Part shown: piece after piece, positions 39,451 to 49,888 of the stretch
How positions within the stretch are numbered: the first letter of the stretch is position 1
How the letters are laid out: the number at the start of each line of letters is the position of its first letter
NCBI RefSeq assembly: GCF_900115715.1
Contig: NZ_FOXM01000011.1
Location: 1 to 64,000, forward strand
DNA: 64,000 bases
Direction of reading: 5' to 3'
DNA from: Geopseudomonas sagittaria
GTDB taxonomy: Bacteria > Pseudomonadota > Gammaproteobacteria > Pseudomonadales > Pseudomonadaceae
Notes under the pieces: generated by a model
Seen by the model: only the letters and a program-made list of their open reading frames with translations
The model's database searches: none
What the model was told of the DNA's origin: nothing
Position numbers and translations under genes: made by a program

Positions 39451-42400
39451 ATGGTTCGGGTTCGCAAACTGGTGCTAGCAATCGCCGCCGCTTCGGCGCT
39501 GACCTCCGGCATGGCGCATGCGCTGGGGTTGGGAGAAATATCGCTGAAGTCAGCCCTGAACCAGCCGCTGGATGCGGAAATCGAGCTGCTCGAGGTGCGC
39601 GATCTCGGTGGTAACGAGGTGCTGCCCTCGCTGGCGGCCGTCGAAGAGTTCAACAAGGTCGGCGTCGACCGTCCCTACTTCCTCACCGACCTGAAGTTCA
39701 CCCCGGTGCTCAAGCCCAACGGCAAGAGCGTGATTCGCGTCACCTCCAGCAAGCCGGTGCGCGAGCCCTACCTGAACTTCCTGATCGAGGTGCTGTGGCC
39801 CAACGGTCGTCTGCTGCGCGAGTACACCGTGCTGCTCGACCCGCCGCTGTACTCGCCGCAGACCGTGGTCGCCGCGACCCCGCGCCTGCCGCAGGCCGCG
39901 CCGCTGGCGCCGCGAGTCAGTGCGCCGGCACCGGTCAGCCGTCCGCAGCCGAGCGCCTCGGCGCCTGCGGCACGTGCAGCGGCACCGGTGGCGAGCAGCG
40001 CACCTTCGCGTCTGGAGGGCGACCAGTATCGCGTCGGCCGTGACGACACGCTCTGGGATATCGCCGAGCAGGCGCGCCCGAGCGGTGCGCTGTCGGTCCA
40101 CCAGACCATGCTGGCGATTCAGGACCTCAATCCGAACGCCTTCCTCGATGGCAACATCAATCGCATGAAGAGCGGCCAGGTGCTGCGTCTGCCCAGCGAA
40201 CAGCAGATCCGCAGCCGCAGCCAGGCCGATGCGCTGGCTCAGGTCGCGGCGCAGAACAGTGCCTGGCGCGAAGGCCGTGCCGTGCCGCCGGTTGCCGCCG
40301 CTGCCCGCCAGCTGGATGCCACCCGTCGCAGCGAAGCCGGCAATGCTCCGGCCCAGGCGCCGGCCGAAGACAACCTGCGTCTGGTCTCGGCGGCCAGCGG
40401 CAAGTCCACCAGCGGCAGCGACAGCGGCGCAGCCGCGGACAGCCAGGGGCTGGCCGACAAGCTGGCGCTCAACCAGGAGAGCCTGGCGACCTCGCAACGC
40501 GAGAATCAGGAACTCAAGGAGCGTCTGGGCGATCTGCAGAGCCAGCTGGACAAGCTGCAGCGCCTGATCGAGCTGAAGAACGAACAACTGGCCAAGCTGC
40601 AGGGCGGCCTGGCGGCCGATGCGGCGACGCCTGCTGCCGCCAACAGCGCTCCGGCCGCCGGGGCCGAGGCGGCACCGGTCGCGGCCGTGGCTGTGCAGCC
40701 GGCTGACGAAAGCACAACCGAAGCCCCGCTCGAGAACAAGCCGCAGGCCGACGCCGCGGGTAGCGCGGACGCCGCTGCGGCACCCGCACCAGGCGCCGAG
40801 CCGGCTGCCGATGCCGCGGTTCCGGTCGCTGCCGAGAGCAAGCCCGCCGCTCCGGTCGCTGCGGCGCCCAAGCCCGCTCCGGCCAAGCCTGCCGTCCCGC
40901 CGGCAGCCCCGGCTCCGGTGTACGAGCCGAGCCTGGTCGATGAGGTACTGGCCAACCCGCTGCTGCTGGCCGCTGGTGGTGGCGCGCTGGCCCTGCTGGC
41001 CGGACTGGGCCTGCTGGCCGGTTCGCGCCGCAAGGCGCGCAAGCAGGCCGAGGACGAGACCCAGCTGTTCCAGGAAGTGGGAGAGCTGCCTGGGGCGAAG
41101 GGGGGCACTTCGGCCGTCGCCGAGTCGGCCGAAGCCGCACTGCCGGCGCAAGGCCCGGCTGCTGCGGGAGGCGCGCCGCTGGCGAGCGCCGACCCGCTGG
41201 GCGAAGCTGAGATGTACAGCACCTACGGTCGCTTCACCCAGGCTGCCGAGATTCTGCGCAATGCGGTGAACGAGGAGCCGCAGCGCGCCGATCTGCGTCT
41301 GAAGCTGATGGAGGTCTATGCCGAGATGGGCGACCGTGAAGGCTTCGTCCGTCAGGAGGCCGAGCTCGGCGAGATCGGTGGTGCTCAGCCGCAGATCGAC
41401 CAGTTGCGCGCCCGCTATCCGCAGATTCTGGCCAGTGGCGCAGCCATTGCCGGCGGCGTCGCACTGGCTGCGGCCGTCGATGGCCTGGATGGCGAGACGG
41501 ATGGGCAGCAAGTGCAGGACGCAGTGGCCAGCCGCTCTCCGCAGCCGGACGACGAGTTTTCCTTCGATGACCTGTCGCTCGATGATCTGTCCCTCGACGC
41601 GGCACCGGGTGAGGCTTCTGCATCGAGTACCGAGCTGAATGAGGGCTTCGACCTGAGCCTCGACGATCTGGAAGCCGAACTCGAGCGCGAGTTGGCGGCC
41701 AATTCGGGGGCTGCCCTCGAGCAGCCGCTGGAACTCGACGAACTGACCCTGGATGGGTTGGCCGGTGAGCCGGGCGGCGATCTCGCCAGCTTAGAGCTGG
41801 CGGCCGCCGAGAGTGACGACCTGGCATTCGATCTGGATCTGGCTGCGCTGGAGCTGCCGGCCAGCGGGCAAGGGGCGTCGCAACTCGCCGGCGAGGACGA
41901 TTTTGACTTTGCGCTGGATGAGTCGCTGGCGAACGAGGCGGCTGCGCCGGGCAACGTCGCGCAGAGTGACGAGGATCTGTTCGCCGAGCTGGATCAGCTG
42001 AGCCTGGACGAGCCGCTGCAGGATACCGGGGCCGGCGCTGCGCAGTCCGACGATGCGCTGATGGCCGAGCTGGATCAGATGGTGCTGGACGCCCCGCTGG
42101 CGACTGCACCGCAGGCAGCTGACGAGACCGATGACTTCCTCCTGGAGCTGGCCGATCTGGAGCTGAGCGAGCCGGTTGCCGCGCCGCTGGCCGCAGCTGG
42201 GGGCGAGGCCGAGATGACTGCGCTGGGGGAGCTGGATGATCTGGAGCTGGAGCTGCAGGCGTTGAGCGGGACGGAGGTCGAGCAGGATCTGGATGCCGCC
42301 TTCGACGAGTTCCTCGCCCAGAGCGAGCTTCCCGTGGCGGGTGCTGCCGACGTACCGGCGGCGGCTCCTGCGGCCCAGGCGCTGGCAGAGCTGCCGGCAC

Positions 42401-42621
42401 TCGACGAACTGGTCATCGAGCCGGCTGCGGCATTGACCGGCGAAGAGGACTTCAACTTCCTCGCCGACACCGACGAGACCGCGACCAAGCTGGATCTGGC
42501 GCGTGCCTATATCGACATGGGGGATGCCGACGGCGCCCGCGATATCCTCGATGAGGTGCTCAAGGAGGGCAGCACCAGTCAGCAACAGGAAGCGCGCGAG
42601 ATGATGGGTCGCATTGCCTGA
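39451..42621 (+). CDS. fimV: FimV, LysM-containing inner-membrane scaffold protein
   Basis: 1056 residues. A polar hub protein for type IV pilus assembly and cAMP-linked signalling in Pseudomonas. A signal peptide (LVLAIAAASALTSGMAHA) is followed by the conserved FimV N-domain (GLGEISLKSALNQPLDAEIELL). A LysM peptidoglycan-binding module lies at about 190-250 (DQYRVGRDDTLWDIAEQ), then a coiled coil, an Ala/Pro-rich linker, and a transmembrane helix near 505-525. The long, very acidic cytoplasmic region has repeated LDDLSLD-like motifs and ends with the FimV C-terminal TPR (TKLDLARAYIDMGDADGARDILDEV). The start at 39451 gives the proper signal peptide. Confidence 0.95.
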   Translation: MVRVRKLVLAIAAASALTSGMAHALGLGEISLKSALNQPLDAEIELLEVRDLGGNEVLPSLAAVEEFNKVGVDRPYFLTDLKFTPVLKPNGKSVIRVTSSKPVREPYLNFLIEVLWPNGRLLREYTVLLDPPLYSPQTVVAATPRLPQAAPLAPRVSAPAPVSRPQPSASAPAARAAAPVASSAPSRLEGDQYRVGRDDTLWDIAEQARPSGALSVHQTMLAIQDLNPNAFLDGNINRMKSGQVLRLPSEQQIRSRSQADALAQVAAQNSAWREGRAVPPVAAAARQLDATRRSEAGNAPAQAPAEDNLRLVSAASGKSTSGSDSGAAADSQGLADKLALNQESLATSQRENQELKERLGDLQSQLDKLQRLIELKNEQLAKLQGGLAADAATPAAANSAPAAGAEAAPVAAVAVQPADESTTEAPLENKPQADAAGSADAAAAPAPGAEPAADAAVPVAAESKPAAPVAAAPKPAPAKPAVPPAAPAPVYEPSLVDEVLANPLLLAAGGGALALLAGLGLLAGSRRKARKQAEDETQLFQEVGELPGAKGGTSAVAESAEAALPAQGPAAAGGAPLASADPLGEAEMYSTYGRFTQAAEILRNAVNEEPQRADLRLKLMEVYAEMGDREGFVRQEAELGEIGGAQPQIDQLRARYPQILASGAAIAGGVALAAAVDGLDGETDGQQVQDAVASRSPQPDDEFSFDDLSLDDLSLDAAPGEASASSTELNEGFDLSLDDLEAELERELAANSGAALEQPLELDELTLDGLAGEPGGDLASLELAAAESDDLAFDLDLAALELPASGQGASQLAGEDDFDFALDESLANEAAAPGNVAQSDEDLFAELDQLSLDEPLQDTGAGAAQSDDALMAELDQMVLDAPLATAPQAADETDDFLLELADLELSEPVAAPLAAAGGEAEMTALGELDDLELELQALSGTEVEQDLDAAFDEFLAQSELPVAGAADVPAAAPAAQALAELPALDELVIEPAAALTGEEDFNFLADTDETATKLDLARAYIDMGDADGARDILDEVLKEGSTSQQQEAREMMGRIA

Positions 42622-42623
42622 AC

Positions 42624-43475
42624 ATGATGCTTGAACATGCAGTGCCTGCGGCAGCCGAAGTGGCTGCCGCAGGCGTTTCCAGAATCGCCCTTGGCGTCGA
42701 GTACAAGGGTGCCCGTTATCGAGGCTGGCAGCGTCAGGAGCCGGGCGTGCCGACGGTGCAGGAAGTGCTCGAAAAGGCTCTGTCCGAGGTGGCGGCCGAG
42801 CCGGTGTCGCTGCTCTGCGCCGGGCGTACCGATGCCGCCGTGCATGCCAGTGGCCAGGTGGTGCATTTCGATACCACGGCCGAGCGTCCGCTCAAGGCCT
42901 GGGTGATGGGCGCCAACGCCAACCTGCCGGGCGACATCAGCGTGACCTGGGCCAAGCCGATGCCGGCGCACTTCCATGCGCGTTTTTCCGCCAAGGCGCG
43001 GCGCTATCGCTACGTGATCTACAACGACCCGATCCGTCCGGCGCATCTGGCCGAGGAAGTCACCTGGAATCACCGCCCGCTGGACGCTGCGCGCATGCGT
43101 GAGGCGGCGCAGACACTGGTCGGCACCCATGACTTCAGCTCGTTCCGTGCCCTGAAGTGTCAGGCCAAGTCGCCGATCAAGACCCTGCATCACCTGCGGG
43201 TGATCGAGCAGGGGCGCTTCATCGTCCTGGATGTCCGCGCCAATGCCTTTCTGCATCACATGGTGCGCAACATCGCTGGCGTGCTGATGACCATTGGCGC
43301 CGGCGAGCGCGAGCCGCAGTGGGTGGCAGAGATTCTGGCTGCACGTGACCGTCGCAGTGGCGGGGTCACCGCGCACCCCTATGGCCTGTATCTGATCCAG
43401 GTCGAATACCCGGACGAATTCTCGTTGCCACAGCGCTATCTAGGTCCGCATTTCCTGTCCGCGCTGGACGACTGA
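42624..43475 (+). CDS. truA: tRNA pseudouridine(38-40) synthase
   Basis: 283 residues. It makes pseudouridine in the anticodon arm of tRNAs. The catalytic Asp70 lies in CAGRTDAAVHASGQ, with ALGVEYKGARYRGWQ at the start of the domain and HHMVRNIAGVLM near the end. Two adjacent ATGs (42624 and 42627) are possible starts. It begins 2 bp after the fimV stop. Confidence 0.96.
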   Translation: MMLEHAVPAAAEVAAAGVSRIALGVEYKGARYRGWQRQEPGVPTVQEVLEKALSEVAAEPVSLLCAGRTDAAVHASGQVVHFDTTAERPLKAWVMGANANLPGDISVTWAKPMPAHFHARFSAKARRYRYVIYNDPIRPAHLAEEVTWNHRPLDAARMREAAQTLVGTHDFSSFRALKCQAKSPIKTLHHLRVIEQGRFIVLDVRANAFLHHMVRNIAGVLMTIGAGEREPQWVAEILAARDRRSGGVTAHPYGLYLIQVEYPDEFSLPQRYLGPHFLSALDD

Positions 43476-43550
43476 GGCGCGGTGCGCGCCGGCTGACGGT
43501 TCGCCGGGCATTTGTTACCATCGTGACTTTGTCCGCAAGGGAGCTGTCCG

Positions 43551-44171
43551 TTGCCAGTCGTTCGCAGCAAGATCTGTGGGATTACCCGTATCGAGGATGC
43601 CCTGCTGGCTGCCGAGGCCGGGGCCGATGCCATCGGTCTGGTGTTCTACGCCCGGAGTCCGCGCGCGGTCGACGTGCAGCAGGCGCGCGCGATCATCGCC
43701 GCGCTGCCGCCCTTCGTCACCACGGTCGGCCTGTTCGTCAATGCTTCGCGCGACGAGCTGAACGAGATCCTCGCGGCGGTTCCTCTGGATCTGCTGCAAT
43801 TTCACGGCGACGAGACGGCCGAAGACTGCGTCGGCTATCACCGGCCGTACATCAAGGCCCTGCGTGTGCGTCCCGGCGAGGACATCCAGGCGCGTTGCGC
43901 CGAGTTTCCGCAGGCGGCGGGCATCCTGCTGGATACCTTCGTTGCCGGCGTGCCGGGTGGCACCGGCGAGACCTTCGACTGGTCGCTGGTTCCGCGGGAT
44001 CCCGGCTGTCCGATCATCCTCGCCGGGGGGCTGACGGCGGAAAATGTCGCTGCGGCGATCCGCCAGGTACGTCCCTGGGCCGTGGATGTCAGCGGCGGGG
44101 TGGAGGCGAGCAAGGGCGTCAAGGATGCCGCCAAGGTGCGCGCTTTCGTCGAGGCGGTGCGCGCCGGCTGA
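43551..44171 (+). CDS. trpF: Phosphoribosylanthranilate isomerase
   Basis: 206 residues, apparently initiated at TTG (43551), which follows AAGGGAG. It isomerises phosphoribosylanthranilate in tryptophan synthesis. TIM-barrel landmarks are [13 protein letters not shown] (catalytic Cys), [20 protein letters not shown] and [13 protein letters not shown]. It lies between truA and accD, as in Pseudomonas. Confidence 0.95.
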   Translation: MPVVRSKICGITRIEDALLAAEAGADAIGLVFYARSPRAVDVQQARAIIAALPPFVTTVGLFVNASRDELNEILAAVPLDLLQFHGDETAEDCVGYHRPYIKALRVRPGEDIQARCAEFPQAAGILLDTFVAGVPGGTGETFDWSLVPRDPGCPIILAGGLTAENVAAAIRQVRPWAVDVSGGVEASKGVKDAAKVRAFVEAVRAG

Positions 44172-44435
44172 ACCCGCTCATGTGACGGTGGCCGCCGCGC
44201 CGCCGTCCATTAGCCTGAGGTTGCCGCCAAGCACGGGCTTGGCTGGTGAAGGTTTATCGCGTGACGGCGCTGTGGCGACCGCACGCACCATGGTCGCGAG
44301 TGGCGCGGAGCACGTCGTGTCGGCAGCGAAGTCTGCCGGACGAGTCGCACCGGACTGCGGCCCAATCGTGAATCTGCTCTGGGAGCTGCGCGGCGCACCT
44401 GTTGCGCGCCAGTCCGGGCCTACGGAGAACACTGC

Positions 44436-45332
44436 ATGAGCAACTGGCTGGTAGACAAACTGATCCCCTCGATCATGCGTTCCGAGGTGAAGAAAAGTAC
44501 GGTGCCCGAGGGGCTCTGGCACAAGTGCCCGTCCTGCGACACGGTGCTGTACCGCCCGGAGCTGGAAAAGACCCTGGATGTCTGCCCCAAGTGCGATCAC
44601 CACATGCGCATCAACGCGCGCACCCGCCTGGACTTCTTCCTCGATGCCGAAGGTCGCGAGGAAATCGCCGCCGATCTGGAGCCGGTGGATCGCCTGAAGT
44701 TCCGCGACAGCAAGAAGTACAAGGATCGCCTGACTGCGGCGCAGAAGGACACCGGCGAGAAGGACGCGCTGGTCGCCATGAGCGGCACCCTGCAGGGGCT
44801 GGCGGTGGTCGCCTGCGCTTTCGAGTTCTCCTTCATGGGCGGCTCCATGGGCGCCATCGTCGGCGAGCGCTTCGTGCGTGCGGCCAACGTCGCCCTGGAA
44901 AAGCGCTGCCCGCTGATCTGCTTCTCCGCCTCTGGCGGCGCGCGCATGCAGGAAGCGCTGATCTCCCTGATGCAGATGGCCAAGACCTCCGCGGTCATCG
45001 CCCGCCTGCGCGAAGAGGGCATTCCCTACGTGTCCGTGCTGACCGACCCGGTGTATGGCGGCGTGTCGGCCAGTCTGGCCATGCTCGGTGACGTCAACGT
45101 CGCCGAGCCCAAGGCGCTGATCGGCTTCGCCGGCCCGCGGGTGATCGAGCAGACCGTGCGCGAGAAGCTGCCGGAAGGCTTCCAGCGCAGCGAGTTTCTT
45201 CTCGAACACGGCGCCATCGACATGATCATCCCCCGTGCCGAGCTGCGCCCGCGCCTGGCACGCCTGCTGGCTCAGCTGACCCATCAGCCGACGCCGGCCA
45301 CCGCTGTGGCTGCCGAACCGCTCAGCGCATGA
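44436..45332 (+). CDS. accD: Acetyl-CoA carboxylase carboxyltransferase beta subunit
   Basis: 298 residues. It transfers carboxyl from biotin to acetyl-CoA, giving malonyl-CoA for fatty acid synthesis. The N-terminal zinc ribbon is [16 protein letters not shown] followed by CPKCDHHM (about residues 27-49). The crotonase-like core has [14 protein letters not shown] and [12 protein letters not shown]. It is preceded by a 264-bp gap with no recognisable gene, and its last four bases overlap folC. Confidence 0.97.
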   Translation: MSNWLVDKLIPSIMRSEVKKSTVPEGLWHKCPSCDTVLYRPELEKTLDVCPKCDHHMRINARTRLDFFLDAEGREEIAADLEPVDRLKFRDSKKYKDRLTAAQKDTGEKDALVAMSGTLQGLAVVACAFEFSFMGGSMGAIVGERFVRAANVALEKRCPLICFSASGGARMQEALISLMQMAKTSAVIARLREEGIPYVSVLTDPVYGGVSASLAMLGDVNVAEPKALIGFAGPRVIEQTVREKLPEGFQRSEFLLEHGAIDMIIPRAELRPRLARLLAQLTHQPTPATAVAAEPLSA

Positions 45333-46621
45333 ATCGCAGCCTCGCCGACTGGCTGAGCTACCTCGAGCAGCTGCACCCCGTGTCCATCGACATGGGGCTC
45401 GAGCGTGCCCGTCTGGTGCTCGAACGCCTTGATCTCGGCCGGCCGGCGCCGCGGGTGATCACCGTCACCGGCACCAACGGCAAGGGTTCGACCTGCGCCT
45501 TCCTCGCCAGCCTGCTGCGTGCCAGCGGGCTGCGCGTCGGCGTGTACAGCTCGCCGCACCTGCTGCGCTACAACGAACGGGTGCAGCTGCCGGAAGGCGA
45601 GGCCAGCGATGCAGCGCTGTGCGAAGCCTTTGCCGCAGTCGAGGCGGCGCGTGGCGAGACTTCCCTGACCTATTTCGAGATGGGCACCCTGGCGGCCTTC
45701 TGGCTGTTCGAGCGCGCGGCGCTGGATGCCGTGGTGCTCGAGGTCGGCCTCGGCGGCCGTCTCGATGCGGTCAACCTGGTGGATGCCGATCTGGCGGTGG
45801 TGACCAGCATCGGCGTCGATCACGTCGAGTGGCTGGGCGACAGTCGCGACAGCGTAGCGGTGGAAAAGGCCGGGATCTTCCGCGCCGGCAAGCCGGTGCT
45901 GTGCGGCGATCTCGATCCGCCGCCGGTGCTACTGGAGCGCGCGCGCCAGCTGGGTTGTCCATTGCGCTTGCGCGGGCGCGATTTCGATCTGGCCTTCGGC
46001 GAGCAGTTCTGGCACTGGCGCGGCGTGGACGCCGACGGCCAGCCGCTGGAGCTCGCCGATCTGCCGCTGCTCGACCTGCCGATGGAGAACGCGGCGCTGG
46101 CCTTGCAGGCCTTCGTCCTGCTGGATTTGCCCTGGCACGCTCCGGCGCTGGCCGCGGCACTGCAGCAGGCCCGCGTCGCCGGGCGGCTGGATCGTCGTCG
46201 GCTATCCTGGCAGGGTCGCACGCTGAATCTGCTCCTGGATGTCGGTCACAACCCGCATGCGGCGCAGTACCTGGCCCGACGCCTGGCCGAGCGTCCGCCC
46301 CGTGGGCGGCACCTGGCGGTGTTCGGCTTGCTGGGCGACAAGGATCTGCCGGGGGTGATCGAGCCGTTGCTTGACGTGGTGGCGCAGTGGGCGGTGGCGC
46401 CGCTGCCGACCCCGCGCAGCCGCAGTGCCGAGGAGTTGCAGGCAGCCCTGCAGGCGCGTGGCGCCAGCGCGAGTGCCTGGCCGTCGATAGCCGCGGCGCT
46501 TGATGCGCAGGCGAATCAGGCGGCGGAGGATGACGAAATTCTGGTGTTCGGCTCGTTTTACAGTGTGGCCGAGGCCTTGCACTGGCTGGAGCAGCACGAC
46601 CAGCCAGCCCGTGGTTCGTAG
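45329..46621 (+). CDS. folC: Bifunctional folylpolyglutamate synthase / dihydrofolate synthase
   Basis: 430 residues. It adds glutamates to folates and makes dihydrofolate. A Mur-ligase-like enzyme with the ATP loop [20 protein letters not shown], the [14 protein letters not shown] segment, and [15 protein letters not shown]. The length is normal. It starts within the accD stop (ATGA) and is followed by a SPOR-domain gene 30 bp later. Confidence 0.96.
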   Translation: MNRSLADWLSYLEQLHPVSIDMGLERARLVLERLDLGRPAPRVITVTGTNGKGSTCAFLASLLRASGLRVGVYSSPHLLRYNERVQLPEGEASDAALCEAFAAVEAARGETSLTYFEMGTLAAFWLFERAALDAVVLEVGLGGRLDAVNLVDADLAVVTSIGVDHVEWLGDSRDSVAVEKAGIFRAGKPVLCGDLDPPPVLLERARQLGCPLRLRGRDFDLAFGEQFWHWRGVDADGQPLELADLPLLDLPMENAALALQAFVLLDLPWHAPALAAALQQARVAGRLDRRRLSWQGRTLNLLLDVGHNPHAAQYLARRLAERPPRGRHLAVFGLLGDKDLPGVIEPLLDVVAQWAVAPLPTPRSRSAEELQAALQARGASASAWPSIAAALDAQANQAAEDDEILVFGSFYSVAEALHWLEQHDQPARGS

Positions 46622-46651
46622 GCCAGCCCAGGGATAAGGGAGGAGCGGTCG

Positions 46652-47266
46652 ATGGCTTTGCTGGATCGAAGACTCAAGCAGCGGATGGTCGGGGCGGCCG
46701 TGCTGGTGGCGTTGGTGGTGGTGTTCCTGCCGATGCTGTTCAATCGCGAGGACGAGCAGCGCCGGGTGCGTGTCGAGGCGCCGCCGATGCCGCCGATGCC
46801 CCAGGTCGCGGTGTCTACCCCGGAGCCGGTCGCCGTGCCCGAGCCGCAGGCCGAAGCGCTGCCGGCCGCAACCGGCGTCGTGGTGTCGCCGGTTGTGGTC
46901 GAGCCGGTGCCGCCAAGCCAGCCGATCGCGCCTGCCGAACCGCTCGTCCCGTCTCCCGTTCAGGAGCCCGCAGCGGCGCTGGCGCCTGCCGATGCCCAGC
47001 CGCCCAGTCGCCTGGATGCCGATGGCGTGCCGGTCAGCTGGACGGTGCAGCTGGCCAGCCTGTCCAATCGCGCCCGCGCCGAGGAGCTGCAGCAAAAGCT
47101 GCGCAGCCAGGGCTTCGACGCCTACATCCGCTCGGTGGAGGGGATGAACCGGGTGTTCGTCGGTCCGCTGCTCGAGCGCGCCGATGCCGAGCGGGTGCGC
47201 GAGCAGATCGCTCGCCAGCACAAACTCAGCCCGATAGTGGTGCGCTTCCAGCCCGAGCGCCGCTGA
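46652..47266 (+). CDS. SPOR-domain membrane protein (DedD-like)
   Basis: 204 residues. A short cytoplasmic N-terminus, then one transmembrane helix (MVGAAVLVALVVVFLPMLF), then a Pro/Val-rich periplasmic linker and a C-terminal SPOR domain of about 75 residues (SWTVQLASLSNRARAEELQQ). SPOR domains bind denuded peptidoglycan at the septum, so a role in cell division is likely. GGAGGAG precedes the start. In Pseudomonas the next gene would be cvpA, but here two copper genes intervene on the other strand. Confidence 0.9.
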   Translation: MALLDRRLKQRMVGAAVLVALVVVFLPMLFNREDEQRRVRVEAPPMPPMPQVAVSTPEPVAVPEPQAEALPAATGVVVSPVVVEPVPPSQPIAPAEPLVPSPVQEPAAALAPADAQPPSRLDADGVPVSWTVQLASLSNRARAEELQQKLRSQGFDAYIRSVEGMNRVFVGPLLERADAERVREQIARQHKLSPIVVRFQPERR

Positions 47267-47297
47267 CGGCCCGCGCGTCCCTGCACAGGCCTGGGGT

Positions 47298-47948
47298 TCA
47301 GCTGTATGGATGGCCGGGGGTGGCCCCGGTCGCGCTGTGGACCATGCGGCGGTCGACATGGTTGACCGCCGCCAGGATGTGCGTGGGGGCGCTCAGGGCG
47401 GGGGCCATGGTCCAGCGCTGGTAGGCGTCGTTGCCGATGCGCACCATGCCGGTATGGGTCGCCTTGTTGCCGTCCACCAGCGGGTCGCGGTCATAGAAGC
47501 CGAGGCTGTAGCGCAGCTCCTCGATGTCTGCCGGCTCGCCGGTGAGGAACAGCCAGCCTGGCCCGACGTGGTTGCGCTCGGCGTACTCCTTGAGGATCTG
47601 CGGCGTATCCAGCTCGGGTTGCAGGGTGATCGAGTAGAGGAACACGTCGCGTCCCGCGCGCGCGCCGAGCATTTTCTGCACCTGCCGCAGGTTGGCGGTC
47701 ATGGCCGGACAGATCCTGCCGCACATGACGTACATCATGTTGATGGCGACCACCTTGCCGCGGATCAGGTCGTCGTAGAAGCGCACCTCCCGGCCGTCGT
47801 GGGTCAGCAGGCGGGTGTTGGGCCAGGGCGCGCCGGCCGCCCTGGCGGTTCGCCCGGGGCCGGGCTGCGGGGCGAGCTGGCTCCACGCCAGCCAGCCCAG
47901 CGTTGCGGCGCCACCCAGGCCGAGTAACAGATCTCTTCGCGTGTTCAT
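47298..47948 (-). CDS. SCO1/SenC-like copper protein
   Basis: 216 residues with an N-terminal hydrophobic, TAT-like or anchor segment (MNTRRDLLLGLGGAATLGWLAW). A thioredoxin-fold core carries a CxxxC metal site in MMYVMCGRICPAMTANL. It should bind copper in the periplasm and either load a copper enzyme or act as a thiol-disulfide protein. GGAGAACC before the ATG sets the start. It lies 56 bp downstream of the multicopper oxidase gene on the same strand, which suggests that it metallates that enzyme. Confidence 0.85.
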   Translation of the reverse strand: MNTRRDLLLGLGGAATLGWLAWSQLAPQPGPGRTARAAGAPWPNTRLLTHDGREVRFYDDLIRGKVVAINMMYVMCGRICPAMTANLRQVQKMLGARAGRDVFLYSITLQPELDTPQILKEYAERNHVGPGWLFLTGEPADIEELRYSLGFYDRDPLVDGNKATHTGMVRIGNDAYQRWTMAPALSAPTHILAAVNHVDRRMVHSATGATPGHPYS

Positions 47949-48004
47949 CTCGGGTTCTCCAGTCAGCCGCTAGGGGAGCGCCTGGCTCAGGTTTCTCTGC
48001 CGCC

Positions 48005-49888
48005 CTAGCCGCGGCCTTTGCCACGCTTGGGCGGGGTTGGCTCGTCGGTCGGCGGGGCGTCGGCATCCGGGTCGGTTGGCTCTGGCGCCACGGGATCGAC
48101 GATGTCCCAGCGCACCATCATCGCGTGGTCCTCGTGGATCAGGTTGTGACAGTGCATGACGTACTTGCCGACGTAGTCGCGAAAGTGCAGCAGCACGCGC
48201 AGGGTGGTGAACGCGCCCAGGGTGTAGACGTCCTTGCGCCCGCGCTCGTGGAGTGGAATCGGCACCTCCACGCCGTTCACGATCTTGCTGAGGATGCGGC
48301 CTTCCTCGAAGTGGATGTGGATGGGGTGGGACCAGCCGTCCTGGGGGCTCACCAGTTCCCAGATTTCCGCGCTGCCCTTGACGACCACGGCGGCCGGCTT
48401 GTTCACGTCGACGAATGCTCCGTTGATTGCCCACATGCCGTTGCGGCGCTCGAATACCCAGCGACGTACCGGGGCGGCGGCGATTTCGGCCGGATCAAGT
48501 GGCGGCAGCGGCCGCAAGGTGGCGGGCACTCGGCTGAGGTCGTGCGCCGGTGGGTAGCGGTCGACCTTGAACTTGAGCACCCGGCTACCGGGGGCCTTGA
48601 TGTCCTTGGGGCCGCGGGTGTCCTCCTGGATCATGCGGTTGACCAGGTACAGTTCGGTGCCGATCGGGTAGCGGGAGAAGTCGACGACGATGTCGGCGCG
48701 CTCGGCCACGCCGAGAGTCACGCTGGTCTGGTTCAGCAGCGGGGCGGGCAGCAGGTTGCCGTCGTTGGCGATGTAGGTGAACCGCTGCACCACGTTGCTC
48801 GCCGAGACCAGGAAGAAGGCATAGAAGCGGCTGGGTCCGCCGTTGAGCAGGCGCAGGCGGTACTTGCGTGCGGCGACATGCAGGACCGGTTCGATCTTGC
48901 CGTTGACCGCCACCTTGTCGCCCAGCACCCCCTCGGGGTTGATCTGGTCGTAATAGAGCAGGCCATCGGCCGAGAAACGCCGGTCGGCAAATACCAGCGG
49001 GTAGTCGTAGGGATGGCTCGGCAGACGCAGGGCGCTGCTGCTGGGGTCTTGCTCGTTGCCCGAGTCGATATGGTCATACAGCAGGTAGAAACCGATCAGG
49101 CCGCGGTAGAGATTGGGTGCGGTGAAGTCCAGCGTGTGGTCGTGGTAGAACAGGAACCCCAGCGCCTCGCGCTCGTCGCCGTAGCCGTTCTGCATCTGCT
49201 CGTAGCCGGCGCAGATGTTGGGGTAGAAGTGGTCCTTGAAGGCGCCGGGCTGGGTCAGGGTCGGCCCGGCCTTGTCGGCGCTGTAGTAGTCCCCGGGGAA
49301 GCCGTCGCTTTCCGAGCCGCAGTGCAGGTTGTGCAGGTGGGTGGAGATCTCCGGGGTGCCGAAGCCGACGTGCTCCGCGGGCAGTTCGTTGAAGATGCGG
49401 CAGAGCACGGGATGTCCGTAGCGGGCGAACACCGTGGGGGCGAAGGTGGCGGGGTCAGGCGTAGCCCCTTCGTAGACCCACACCGGCTGGGGCGGCAGCG
49501 CGGGGTTGAACACCCAGTTGCGCCGCTCCACGGCGCGCAGGGCGTAGTACTCGGCATTCTGGTAAAGCTCGCCCCAGTGCTGGTGGGCTGGACGACCCGC
49601 TTCGCCGGCCGCGGTATTGGCCTCCCGGGTCGGGCTTGGATTCATCGCGGCGGCGGGGACGCCGGGCAGCGGACTGATGGCGTCGGGCAGGCGCTCCACC
49701 CACGGCGTGGTGGCGGGGCTGGGGGGCAGCTGGGAGCTGGTGGCGTCGTCATCGGCGGAGCTGGCCGGCTTGGGCAGCAGGAGCGGTGCTGCCAGGGCGG
49801 TTGCCGAAAGCTTGAGAAATGAGCGTCGCGAATCGTCGGGTGCAGTGGTCGAACGTCTTGCCCGGTGCGTTCTGTCGTTTGGCTTCAT
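48005..49888 (-). CDS. Multicopper oxidase, TAT-exported
   Basis: 627 residues. The N-terminus has a twin-arginine signal, DSRRSFLKLSATALAAPLLL. Copper ligands are visible: HLHNLH and FYHDHTLD in the first domain, HPIHIHFEEG, and the C-terminal HCHNLIHEDHAMM, which holds the type 1 and trinuclear copper ligands. Such enzymes oxidise phenols, metals (Cu+, Mn2+) or bilirubin-like compounds, reducing O2 to water; the substrate here cannot be told. The acidic, Pro-rich C-terminal tail ends in basic KRGKGRG. AGGAG before the ATG supports the start. It is followed by the SCO1-like gene. Confidence 0.9.
   Translation of the reverse strand: MKPNDRTHRARRSTTAPDDSRRSFLKLSATALAAPLLLPKPASSADDDATSSQLPPSPATTPWVERLPDAISPLPGVPAAAMNPSPTREANTAAGEAGRPAHQHWGELYQNAEYYALRAVERRNWVFNPALPPQPVWVYEGATPDPATFAPTVFARYGHPVLCRIFNELPAEHVGFGTPEISTHLHNLHCGSESDGFPGDYYSADKAGPTLTQPGAFKDHFYPNICAGYEQMQNGYGDEREALGFLFYHDHTLDFTAPNLYRGLIGFYLLYDHIDSGNEQDPSSSALRLPSHPYDYPLVFADRRFSADGLLYYDQINPEGVLGDKVAVNGKIEPVLHVAARKYRLRLLNGGPSRFYAFFLVSASNVVQRFTYIANDGNLLPAPLLNQTSVTLGVAERADIVVDFSRYPIGTELYLVNRMIQEDTRGPKDIKAPGSRVLKFKVDRYPPAHDLSRVPATLRPLPPLDPAEIAAAPVRRWVFERRNGMWAINGAFVDVNKPAAVVVKGSAEIWELVSPQDGWSHPIHIHFEEGRILSKIVNGVEVPIPLHERGRKDVYTLGAFTTLRVLLHFRDYVGKYVMHCHNLIHEDHAMMVRWDIVDPVAPEPTDPDADAPPTDEPTPPKRGKGRG

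Noticed and set aside
44172-44435. Small gene between trpF and accD
   Set aside because: The frame at 44044-44439 overlaps trpF out of frame and has no ribosome site; only leader sequence is likely.
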